A stretch of DNA of 7,660 nucleotides from Bacteroidota bacterium (GCA_015222065.1 JADFUQ010000322.1:1-7660), one strand, 5' to 3'. Shown: positions 1 to 6,438, counted from the stretch's first letter. Made by a program: numbers and translations. Notes: generated from the letters alone by a model not told the origin.

Positions 1-116
1 AATCAAACAATTATTACACACGATCACTTAATCCTAAAAAGCATAAATAACCCGGTCTTCAGATTGCCGATTGCCGACTTTAAAATGCAAAGTATAATGA
101 GATTAGCCATTCTAGG

Positions 117-213
117 CACTTCTTCATTTAGGCAGTTTAAACTTTTGACACTTTAGACACTTCTTCATTTAGCACTTTAAACTTTAGCCCTTTAGGCATT
201 TCTTTTATTATAC
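117..213. repeat. Tandem ~40-bp repeat block next to mnmH 3' end
   Basis: Two and a half copies of a unit of about 40 bp lie end to end. The 15-mer CACTTCTTCATTTAG occurs exactly at 117-131 and again at 158-172, 41 bp apart. In both copies it is followed by a near-identical GTTTAAACTTT / CTTTAAACTTT stretch. A third, diverged start (CATTTCTTTTATTA) is at 197-210. The internal words are variants of CTTTAGGCAC. The block contains no plausible reading frame. It ends 25 bp past the mnmH stop codon on the minus strand. The bases before it (1-116) hold no recognisable gene, only a heptamer doublet GATTGCC at 62-75. Confidence 0.7.
168..213 (+). repeat. Left arm of imperfect inverted repeat bracketing mnmH
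   Basis: This segment matches the reverse complement of 1351-1396 along about 45 bp, with one substitution and a few small indels. The exact core is CTTTAGGCATTTCTTTTA at 190-207, which equals the reverse complement of 1354-1371. It overlaps the end of the tandem block, so the arm is built from the same repeat words. It lies just downstream of the mnmH stop codon. No transposase or target-site duplication was seen. Confidence 0.65.
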
Positions 214-238
214 ATTCCAAACATAAGACACTGAATAT

Positions 239-1270
239 TTACCAGGATTTTTTGTTTTCGATATCAATAATCTTCCGTGCTGTAATAACTGATGAATTAT
301 CTTCTGCCCTGATGTATCCGGCTATTCGTTTTTTCTTTTTATCAAGGCCGAAATTATATGCTTTATCATAATAGGACAAACTGATATTTATAGCTTTTTC
401 AAATTTCTTTTCATGAACTAATTTTATACAGTTTTGTGTGTTTAAGCCACCAAGTCGCTTTTGTATTTTCATAATTGATTGCTTAAGCTGTTTGGTATCA
501 AACAAGGCGTATTCCTTCATTAATCTATTTACTCTTAATTCTTTTGTCATTTCAACAACAATTACCGGTGCTTTATTCATCTTTTCGTACAACTCTTCAG
601 GAATTGATACAGAACCAATATTCTTGCTTTCATCTTCTATCCAAACGATTTTATTTGGATCAAGATCTTTCCAAACATTAAACAGGTTATTAGTAAATTG
701 TTCGTTTGTTGGTTGAATTTCCTGCCCCAGAGCACCAAAAGCAGAACCTTTATGATTAGCAAGACCTTCCAGATCTATTATCTGTTGTCCCAGCTTTTTC
801 ATTTCATAAAGTATTTCCGTCTTCCCGGATCCTGTTTTGCCACCAAGAATAACCATTTTTTGGTTTTCAGACAATTTCTTACGAATATATTGCCTGTATG
901 CCCGATATCCCCCCGTTAATATATATGGTTTCAGTCCTGCCACAGAAAAAAGCCATGCCATATTCTCACTTCTCATACCTCCCCTCCAGCAATGTATCAG
1001 TATTTCATTTTTGCCTGCAATTTTTTTAGCATGTTTAATCAGCGAAACAAGCTTTGTGCCCACAAATTCCAATCCGGTATAAACAGCCTCCTCCCGGCTT
1101 ACCTGTTTATATTTTTTACCTACTTCACTTCTCTCTGTGTCATTAAAAAGAGGTATATTAAAAGCATCCGGAACATGCCCTTTTTCGTATTCACCCGGAG
1201 AACGAACATCAATAACGGGCAATTTAATCGACATATTTAAAAATTCACTGACCCCTACCTTCGTATGCAT
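239..1270 (-). CDS. mnmH: tRNA 2-selenouridine synthase (MnmH/SelU family)
   Basis: This cytoplasmic enzyme replaces sulfur by selenium at the wobble 2-thiouridine of tRNAs for Lys, Glu and Gln, using selenophosphate, through a geranylated intermediate (known for the E. coli enzyme). The 343 residues show both expected modules. The first is an N-terminal rhodanese domain (about 15-130) with IDVRSPGEY at 20-28 and the catalytic loop HCWRGGMRS at 93-101, whose active cysteine is C94. The second is a P-loop domain with Walker A GGKTGSGKT at 143-151. Family motifs LEGLANHKGSAFG (167-179) and WIEDES (210-215) are also intact. The length is close to the usual value. The ATG at 1270 puts the rhodanese domain near the N-terminus, as expected. 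No Shine-Dalgarno sequence is evident, which is normal in Bacteroidota. The gene stands alone: selD, which must supply selenophosphate, is not in this window. Confidence 0.95.
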   Translation of the reverse strand: MHTKVGVSEFLNMSIKLPVIDVRSPGEYEKGHVPDAFNIPLFNDTERSEVGKKYKQVSREEAVYTGLEFVGTKLVSLIKHAKKIAGKNEILIHCWRGGMRSENMAWLFSVAGLKPYILTGGYRAYRQYIRKKLSENQKMVILGGKTGSGKTEILYEMKKLGQQIIDLEGLANHKGSAFGALGQEIQPTNEQFTNNLFNVWKDLDPNKIVWIEDESKNIGSVSIPEELYEKMNKAPVIVVEMTKELRVNRLMKEYALFDTKQLKQSIMKIQKRLGGLNTQNCIKLVHEKKFEKAINISLSYYDKAYNFGLDKKKKRIAGYIRAEDNSSVITARKIIDIENKKSW

Positions 1271-1350
1271 AATAAAACCCGATCAAATAAGTAAGTTGCA
1301 TTTTCCCGAAATCCCGGTTTCCTTATTAATTGTTTATATGTAACTATTCA

Positions 1351-1396
1351 GTATAAAAGAAATGCCTAAAGTGCCTAAAGTTTAAAGTGCCTAAAA
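1351..1396 (-). repeat. Right arm of imperfect inverted repeat bracketing mnmH
   Basis: This is the partner of 168-213 in opposite orientation. It contains an exact nonamer doublet, TGCCTAAAG at 1363-1371 and again at 1372-1380, followed by TTTAAAGTGCCTAAA. It sits about 80 bp upstream of the mnmH start codon. Similar but looser words (GACTAAAATG, GTCTAAAG) continue to about 1440. Confidence 0.65.
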
Positions 1397-1496
1397 TTGG
1401 AAATACTTGGAATGACTAAAATGTTAAAATGTCTAAAGTTTTAAATTACTAAACCACTCACCTTACTCACCTCTCTTATTTCTTCATTCTACCATA

Positions 1497-1600
1497 GTGA
1501 AATATGCTCCTACCCTGGTGAAATATTTTCGTACCTCAAATTTCACCCCGGCACAGTCATCCTTCCTTGCGGGGCAGGCAGGGCAGGCGTCGCATTTCAC
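1497..1600. repeat. Nested imperfect palindrome, relative of the 4777-4888 element
   Basis: The outer arms are GTGAAAT (1497-1503) with ATTTCAC (1594-1600), and CCTACCCTG (1509-1517) with CAGGGCAGG (1579-1587), the latter pairing at 8 of 9 positions. Inside is a perfect 8-bp stem GGTGAAAT (1517-1524) / ATTTCACC (1540-1547). Three stretches resemble the element at 4777-4888: TACCCTGGTGAAAT against the reverse complement of 4860-4872, the CACCCC...ACAGTCAT stretch (1545-1560) against 4775-4790, and CTTCCTTGCGGGG (1562-1574) against 4875-4887. The 44-bp T-shaped core is absent, so this looks like a deleted or rearranged copy. Confidence 0.55.
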
Positions 1601-1679
1601 ATGACAGGCATTCAAAATTTTACATTCTTCTAAAGTGTTGCGAATTACGAGTTACTAGTTCACGCCTCATCTCACCATC

Positions 1680-1790
1680 TACTCATTTTATCATTTACTC
1701 ATTTACTCACCTTACTCAACTTTAGTTCACTTTAGTCACTTTAGTTCACTTATAACTTCTTCCCAACTTTAGTTCACTTTAACTTTTGAT
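1680..1790. repeat. Short-word repeat tract (8-bp and 9-10-bp periodic)
   Basis: From 1680 to 1719 five octamers follow one another in register: TACTCATT, TTATCATT, TACTCATT, TACTCACC, TTACTCAA. The sequence then changes to words of the TTCACTTTAG type. An exact 18-mer, CAACTTTAGTTCACTTTA, occurs at 1717-1734 and again at 1764-1781. The tract ends just past the kinase stop codon. No coding potential is visible. Confidence 0.65.
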
Positions 1791-1815
1791 TACTTAGTCT
1801 TGTGGTATGGCTTCC

Positions 1816-4659
1816 TTATTTCTCTTTGTTGACTTTAAACCATTTTATCATTATCTTTTTAAGCTCGTCACTTTTAATAGGCTTTCCAATAAATTCATTA
1901 ATGCCCGCGTCATATGCGCTTTTTTTGGTTTTGTTTCCCAAATCAGCCGTAAGAGCTATTATAGGAATTTTATAGCCCTTTGCTCTTATTTCCCGGGTGG
2001 CATCCAAACCGTCCATTTCCGGCATCATGATATCCATAAATACAATATCATATTTCTTTTTTTTGATCATTTGTATTGCCTCTTTACCATTAGAGACGAT
2101 ATCAATTTCGTATCCCAGATTTTTAAATAATACTTTAATAACCTTTTGGTTAATTATATTATCTTCAGCAATAAGAATATTCAATCCTTTATTAATTTCC
2201 TCAACAATTTGACGTTCTTTTTCCAAAGGCTGAATTTGCGGAAAGTTATTTATAATTAAATCGAATATCTCGGATGATTGAAAAGGGTCAATCAGATAAT
2301 AGTCAACCCCCAGTTTTTTGGCTTTAATAAGATTCCCTTTATGATCGTTAGAACTTATAATAATTACCAGAAAATAATCAATTAACTCGTGTTGGTTCAT
2401 CTTCCTGGCGACTTCAAACCCATCAAAAACAGGGGTGTCCATAATAAAAATCAGTTTATAGCCATCATCAGTATCTTTAGCATTGGTTTTAATCTGATTA
2501 ATTGTCTTTGTCTCATTATAAGAAGTGTAATATGAAGAAACATCAAAACCATGAAGTATATCTGTAAGGTGATTATGTGCATCAGATTGTTTGTTAATTA
2601 TCAAAGCTTTTATCTGGTTATCCCAGGAACTTTCACCCTGTTGAAATTCTTTGGGTTGCCTTTCATTAGAAAAGAACTTAACTGTAAAAGAGAATCCCGT
2701 ACCGGGAAATAACGGGTCAGTAGATAATCCAGAGGGACTTTCAGCACTAATTTCTCCTCCCATTAATTCAATTAGTTGCTTAGATATAGTTATACCTAAA
2801 CCGGCCCCTCCGTATTTCCGGGTATTAGAACTATCAACCTGATGAAATGAATCAAATATTTCCCCTATTTTTTTCGTGGGTATTCCAATGCCGGTGTCTT
2901 CAATATGAAAATTGATTTTTAATTTATTGCGTATCTTATCCTCAAGCATTACTTTAATCAGTATTTTACCTTTGGAAGTAAATTTTATAGCATTGTCAAC
3001 AAGGTTAGATAATACTTGTCTTAAACGGAAAGGATCTCCAATAAGATTATCCGGTACTTCTTCATCTATCTGTGAAATGATTTCCAGTCCTTTTCTCTTT
3101 GCTTTAGGAAACATAGGATCAAGAGCCAGGTGCATTTCTTTTCTAAGCCGGAAAGGTATTTCTTCAATAACAATTTTATCAGCTTCCATTTTTGAGAAGT
3201 CAAGAAGGTCGTTGATCAAAGAGTTCAGCAAACCGGCAGATTTGGTTATAATTTTGACAATTTCCGCATGTTCTTTCTTAAGCTTTTGTTTATTCAAAGA
3301 ATCTGACATCCCAACGATTCCATTAAGAGGAGTTCTGATCTCATGGCTCATCTTAGCTAAAAACTCTGCTTTCGCCTGATTAGCCCTTATTTCTTGCTTT
3401 CTGGCTCTTTCAAGCAGAGAAACATCAAAACAAGCTTGAAGAATAAGATCTTCACCTTCAATTATTACCGGGATATCTTCCCGGTAAACCACAACATTTT
3501 TATCATTATAAGTATAAAAAAAGGATATATCCAGTGCTGATCCGAAATTATCTCTGTCAAGAAAATTTTCTCCAACAATAAATCGTTCTGAGATATCTTT
3601 ACCAATTAAATCTTTTTCGTTTGCAAGAGTAAACATCTCTTTGGCTTTCTTGTTAATTCTTCTAATCTTTTTATCCTTTCCAATAACAAGAATGCCGAGT
3701 GGCAATAGTTCAATTATCTGTTTTAAAGATTGTTCAGATTCCTGTACAAGCTGTTTATCTGATTTTATCTTTCTAATAAAGAGTATAAAAATGAAAACCA
3801 TAAGAAAAATGAGAACAATTGTAAGCAAACTCAGAATTGAGAAATTCTTGATAATGATTTTAAAAACATAATCGGTTTTCAAAGAAAAAACTACTCCAAA
3901 CTCTTTATTTAGTATCCTGGTAGGGTAAAAGGCGGAAATAACATCAACTGAATTTCCATTGAAATTTATTTCGTGTCTCAATGCTCCCTGCAGCCCCTCA
4001 TCCAATTCATCTACCATCTCGGCAAGCTGGCTCACCTCATAATTTTGTTTTACGAGGAGGTTATTTAGTACTACCTTCCCCTCTTTGCTAATGAGCCATT
4101 GCCATTGAACGTTTTCAAGATATGATTTTTCGAAAATCTTTTTAATAAAGTTGAGATAGTTTATACTTACTACAAAATTTCCTGTAACCCTGTTATTATT
4201 AAATATTGGCATAATTAACATGTATTTGTCATTATGCTTTACTGTCTTTTCACGCAAACATATTTCTTTCTGTGTTTGAGCAATAAATTCATCCCGGATA
4301 AAACTTCCTTTAGTATCCTTATAATCGTAGAAAACATTACACTCATTGTCATAAACTTCTACTCCTGTAATCAGATATTTATATTTTTCATAAAACAATT
4401 CAATATCTTGTATTGTTCGGGTTTTTATTTCTTCATTTTCAAAGAATCGCGAAATATCCTCGGAAAACAGGATTTTATTCAAGTCGCTTGAAAACTCAAA
4501 TCCGGTTTGTTCGATTTCGTAACCACATAACTGAGTTTGTTTTAAAAGAAAATTCTCCTGGAACTCAACCTGCTGATTAAATATTTGTGAATAATAATAA
4601 AAATTTATTACTACAAGTATAGCAATTATTCCAAATACCGAAAAGTATATCTTTTTCAT
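1816..4659 (-). CDS. Membrane hybrid sensor histidine kinase with two receiver domains
   Basis: This 947-residue inner-membrane kinase should sense an extracytoplasmic signal and pass phosphate from His to Asp. Domains in order: TM1 (about 4-24); a periplasmic sensor of roughly 245 residues that looks like a double Cache domain; TM2 (about 273-295); a coiled linker; a PAS domain (about 310-415); a HisKA domain with H-box SHEIRTPLNG (phosphorylated H439); and a HATPase domain with N-box NLVDNAIKF (552-560), G1 DTGIG (588-592) and GGAGLGI (617-623). A first receiver-like domain (about 683-808) lacks the acidic pair (IIN in place of EDN), has no Asp at the normal spacing and carries D791 in place of the conserved Lys. 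The C-terminal receiver (about 825-945) is complete: E832/D833, phosphoacceptor D876, T904 and K926. No HPt domain is present and no response regulator, transporter or binding protein lies beside it, so target and ligand are unknown. The start is ATG at 4659, directly before TM1. Confidence 0.95.
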   Translation of the reverse strand: MKKIYFSVFGIIAILVVINFYYYSQIFNQQVEFQENFLLKQTQLCGYEIEQTGFEFSSDLNKILFSEDISRFFENEEIKTRTIQDIELFYEKYKYLITGVEVYDNECNVFYDYKDTKGSFIRDEFIAQTQKEICLREKTVKHNDKYMLIMPIFNNNRVTGNFVVSINYLNFIKKIFEKSYLENVQWQWLISKEGKVVLNNLLVKQNYEVSQLAEMVDELDEGLQGALRHEINFNGNSVDVISAFYPTRILNKEFGVVFSLKTDYVFKIIIKNFSILSLLTIVLIFLMVFIFILFIRKIKSDKQLVQESEQSLKQIIELLPLGILVIGKDKKIRRINKKAKEMFTLANEKDLIGKDISERFIVGENFLDRDNFGSALDISFFYTYNDKNVVVYREDIPVIIEGEDLILQACFDVSLLERARKQEIRANQAKAEFLAKMSHEIRTPLNGIVGMSDSLNKQKLKKEHAEIVKIITKSAGLLNSLINDLLDFSKMEADKIVIEEIPFRLRKEMHLALDPMFPKAKRKGLEIISQIDEEVPDNLIGDPFRLRQVLSNLVDNAIKFTSKGKILIKVMLEDKIRNKLKINFHIEDTGIGIPTKKIGEIFDSFHQVDSSNTRKYGGAGLGITISKQLIELMGGEISAESPSGLSTDPLFPGTGFSFTVKFFSNERQPKEFQQGESSWDNQIKALIINKQSDAHNHLTDILHGFDVSSYYTSYNETKTINQIKTNAKDTDDGYKLIFIMDTPVFDGFEVARKMNQHELIDYFLVIIISSNDHKGNLIKAKKLGVDYYLIDPFQSSEIFDLIINNFPQIQPLEKERQIVEEINKGLNILIAEDNIINQKVIKVLFKNLGYEIDIVSNGKEAIQMIKKKKYDIVFMDIMMPEMDGLDATREIRAKGYKIPIIALTADLGNKTKKSAYDAGINEFIGKPIKSDELKKIMIKWFKVNKEK

Positions 4660-4693
4660 GCCCCTTTTTAAACTTGTTCAATTCCAAATACCG
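4628..4693. repeat. 13-bp direct repeat spanning the kinase start
   Basis: ATTCCAAATACCG occurs exactly at 4628-4640, inside codons about 7-11 of the kinase, and at 4681-4693, about 22 bp upstream of its start codon. The copies are 53 bp apart (about five helical turns) and in the same orientation. This could be an operator pair or a chance repeat. No known binding motif was recognised. Confidence 0.5.
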
Positions 4694-4776
4694 CACAGTA
4701 CTTAGCCCACCTAATTATTGCCCGTCTATAAAGTCCGAAAGCTAAAATAAATAGTAAAAATCACAAATAACAAACA

Positions 4777-4888
4777 CCCCCGTACAGTCATGCCCTATTA
4801 AATACTGCCCGCCCTGTGTAATTGCGTTGCACCACTTCGTGGATTACACAGGGCAAGCAATTTCACAGGGTAAACTTCCTTACGGGGG
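4777..4888. repeat. 112-bp nested palindromic element between kinase and rsgA
   Basis: The ends are perfect 8-bp complements, CCCCCGTA (4777-4784) and TACGGGGG (4881-4888). Inside them CCCTATTAAAT (4793-4803) pairs with ATTTCACAGGG (4860-4870) at 9 of 11 positions. The centre is the perfect 44-bp core described separately. GC content is visibly higher than in the flanks. The element fills much of the 323-bp gene-free spacer between rsgA and the kinase; the rest (4660-4776 and 4889-4982) shows only AT-rich sequence and the direct repeat near the kinase start. It encodes no protein. It is best read as a REP/MITE-like intergenic repeat. Confidence 0.7.
4811..4854. repeat. T-shaped (three-way junction) palindrome core
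   Basis: The main stem is 12 bp and perfect: GCCCTGTGTAAT (4811-4822) with ATTACACAGGGC (4843-4854). The 20 bases between are fully used by two adjacent mini-hairpins: TGC-GTT-GCA (4823-4831) and CCAC-TTC-GTGG (4832-4842). No base is left unpaired at the junction. On the minus strand the second hairpin becomes CCAC-GAA-GTGG, a C-GAA-G triloop of the type known to be unusually stable in single-stranded DNA. Confidence 0.8.
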
Positions 4889-4982
4889 GCTTTAATTCAA
4901 AATTTGTTTAACTTTATGGACAGACACTAATTAACTTTTTTCTATTGTTCAAATATATATAAAAAAATCTTCTGAATATTTA

Positions 4983-5906
4983 TTAACTGCGGTACTTCTT
5001 TCCCTTATCTTCAAGAATCCTTAAATAATTCCGGTATCTCGTTTCACTTATTAACCCTTTTTCCAACGAATTTTTTACTGCACAATTCGTTTCGTGTGTA
5101 TGGCTGCAATTATTATATTCACAATTCGCTGAAGCCTTAAATATTTCCGGGAAATAATGGTAAATTTCCTCCTTTTCAAAATCTACCAGACCAAATCCCT
5201 TTATTCCCGGTGTATCAATAACCGATCCCCCAAAACTAAGAAAGTGCATTTCAGCAAAAGTGGTAGTGTGTTTGCCTGTTTTATGTGATTTTGAAATATT
5301 TTCGGTTCTCAGGTTCAGATTGGAATCAATAGCATTCAGGATAGTGGATTTCCCCACTCCTGATTGTCCGGCTATAAGATTGATTTTATCTTTCATCAGG
5401 TCTTTGATTTTTTCTAAATTTGTTCTTTCTATTGCTGAGATTTTAATGCTTTTATATCCGGCTCCTTCATAAACAGATTTAACCTTTTCTAATTCTTTTA
5501 TTTTTTGCTCATTATAAAGGTCTGTCTTATTGAAAACTAAAATAGCAGGAATTCTATATGCTTCTGCTGTAACAAGAAAGCGATCTATAAACTCTGTCGA
5601 TATATTTGGGAGGACTAGGGTTACAACTAATAACGCCTGGTCAATATTCGCAGCAATTATCTGGGTTTCTTTTGATAAATTAGGTGATTTCCGGATAATG
5701 TAATTTTTTCGCGGATCAATTTCCCGGATAATCCCATGGTTTCCATCAACTATTAAATGAACATGGTCTCCAACTGCTACAGGGTTTGTATTACGTATAC
5801 CCCTGGTTCTGAAACTGCCTTTTATTTTACAGTTTATTACTAACCCATCTTGTTTTCTTACAGTGAACCAGCTTCCTGTTGATTTAATTACAAGACCTGT
5901 TTCCAA
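4983..5906 (-). CDS. rsgA: Small ribosomal subunit biogenesis GTPase RsgA
   Basis: RsgA is a circularly permuted GTPase that checks late 30S maturation and releases RbfA. All parts are visible in 307 residues: an N-terminal OB-fold (about 1-70); GTPase motifs in permuted order, G4 NKTD (126-129), G5 SAIE (157-160), G1 GQSGVGKST (180-188), a G2-type GKHTTT (211-216) and G3 DTPG (231-234); then a C-terminal zinc module C262-X4-C267-X-H269-X5-C275. Length is normal for the family. The start codon appears to be TTG at 5906: an in-frame stop lies at 5952-5954 and no ATG or GTG lies between (ATT at 5909 is the only nearby alternative). No Shine-Dalgarno sequence is visible. It is followed on its strand, 323 bp on, by the kinase; co-transcription would have to cross the palindromic element. 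Confidence 0.96.
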   Translation of the reverse strand: METGLVIKSTGSWFTVRKQDGLVINCKIKGSFRTRGIRNTNPVAVGDHVHLIVDGNHGIIREIDPRKNYIIRKSPNLSKETQIIAANIDQALLVVTLVLPNISTEFIDRFLVTAEAYRIPAILVFNKTDLYNEQKIKELEKVKSVYEGAGYKSIKISAIERTNLEKIKDLMKDKINLIAGQSGVGKSTILNAIDSNLNLRTENISKSHKTGKHTTTFAEMHFLSFGGSVIDTPGIKGFGLVDFEKEEIYHYFPEIFKASANCEYNNCSHTHETNCAVKNSLEKGLISETRYRNYLRILEDKGKKYRS

Positions 5907-5953
5907 AATAACTTGTTTTTGAAAAAATAAACGAAAAAAATCTCCCCGAAGTT

Positions 5954-6059
5954 AGTAAATACTGTTTATTAATAACCCCCTGATAATTAAATTAAACATT
6001 ATGTAACCAGTAAATCTCTGTTTCCCCAAAAAAATAATCCCCTGACGATACCAGGGGAT
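5954..6059. repeat. Degenerate direct repeat upstream of rsgA
   Basis: Two segments about 55 bp apart share the same order of words: AGTAAAT, CTGTTT, AATAA, CCCCTGA. The first runs 5954-5983 and the second about 6009-6045. Only the second is completed into a hairpin. The resemblance is modest, and AT-richness makes partial chance similarity possible. Confidence 0.35.
6028..6059 (-). terminator. Candidate intrinsic terminator reading leftward
   Basis: A perfect 8-bp stem, ATCCCCTG (6037-6044) and CAGGGGAT (6052-6059), encloses a 7-base loop. Read on the minus strand the stem is followed by TATTTTTTT (6036-6028), the classic terminator arrangement. On the plus strand no T-run follows. It lies 120 bp upstream of rsgA, and no minus-strand gene is recognisable before it, so it would end an unknown RNA or act as an attenuator in a long rsgA leader. 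Confidence 0.55.
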
Positions 6060-6306
6060 GAAGTTATTTTGGTTCCCTTGACAAATGTTTTCCAGCTTCA
6101 ACGCCTTGATATATATACTTATATTAACCGGAAAGCGGAATTGCCGGGTATATTGCCTTAATCTGGCAACTATTACCTTTAATTAATGACCGATAATTAT
6201 TCGGAAAGCTGCACAATATTTACAAAACTTCTGCCAAATCATTAAGAACATAGCTTCGCAAAGTATTTAACCTAAGTTTCTGGTTGTTTATAGTTGATTA
6301 AGTTAA

Positions 6307-6352
6307 GTGATGGTGAGTATTGAATACCCTCTTACTTACTCACCTTAATCAC
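6307..6352. repeat. Interrupted 13-bp inverted repeat
   Basis: GTGATGGTGAGTA (6307-6319) pairs with TACTCACC (6337-6344) and, after a 3-base bulge, with ATCAC (6348-6352). The loop is 17 bases. The TACTCACC word is the one seen at 1704-1711 and, in part, at 1455-1475. No T-run follows on the plus strand. Confidence 0.5.
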
Positions 6353-6360
6353 CTACTCAC

Positions 6361-6419
6361 CTCTCATCTCTCATCTCTCTCTTCACTTTTGCCTTTTGCC
6401 TTGACACTGGTTACTGGTT
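6361..6419. repeat. Three consecutive heptamer doublets
   Basis: Exact 7-bp tandem pairs lie close together: CTCTCAT at 6361-6374, TTTTGCC at 6387-6400, and ACTGGTT at 6406-6419. A fourth doublet, GATTGCC, is at 62-75. The words differ between doublets, so this is not one microsatellite. Confidence 0.7.
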
Positions 6420-6438
6420 TTAATACAATTATATTTTT

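Larger units (their letters stand above)
1271..1815. other. Gene-free spacer between the kinase and mnmH
   Basis: This 545-bp spacer has no convincing reading frame on either strand. It contains, in order: the mnmH upstream region (1271-1350), the right arm of the inverted repeat with further CTAAAG words (1351-1440), a short ACTCACC tract (1455-1475), a nested palindrome (1497-1600), and a dense block of 8- to 10-bp periodic words (1680-1790). No clear terminator hairpin with a T-run follows the kinase stop codon at 1816. No convincing TAnnTTTG promoter box was found upstream of mnmH. Confidence 0.7.

Noticed and set aside
117..213. Possible CRISPR array from the direct repeats
   Set aside because: Only two exact 15-bp repeats, and the spacers between them are themselves similar to each other; no cas gene is present.
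168..1396. Insertion sequence with terminal inverted repeats around mnmH
   Set aside because: The enclosed gene is a tRNA-modifying enzyme, not a transposase; no target-site duplication was seen and the arms are made of repeat words found elsewhere in the window. Kept only as an inverted-repeat observation.
2912..3379. A 155-codon open frame on the plus strand
   Set aside because: It lies wholly opposite the kinase gene, whose domains are intact in this region; the antisense translation has no recognisable domain and is explained by codon bias of the true gene.
4647..4672. Shine-Dalgarno site AGGGG before the kinase ATG
   Set aside because: It ends one base before the start codon, too close to work as a normal ribosome-binding site.
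4811..4854. tRNA-like cloverleaf
   Set aside because: Only 44 bp, two triloop arms and no T-loop, anticodon loop or CCA end; the 12-bp stem does not fit a tRNA.
4811..4854. Intrinsic terminator for rsgA
   Set aside because: No T-run follows the stem on either strand, and it is about 130 bp past the rsgA stop codon.
5904..5940. Bacteroidota promoter directly before rsgA
   Set aside because: The minus strand has TTATTTTG and TATTTTGG, each one position off TAnnTTTG, and they overlap the start codon; there is no -33 TTTG at suitable distance.
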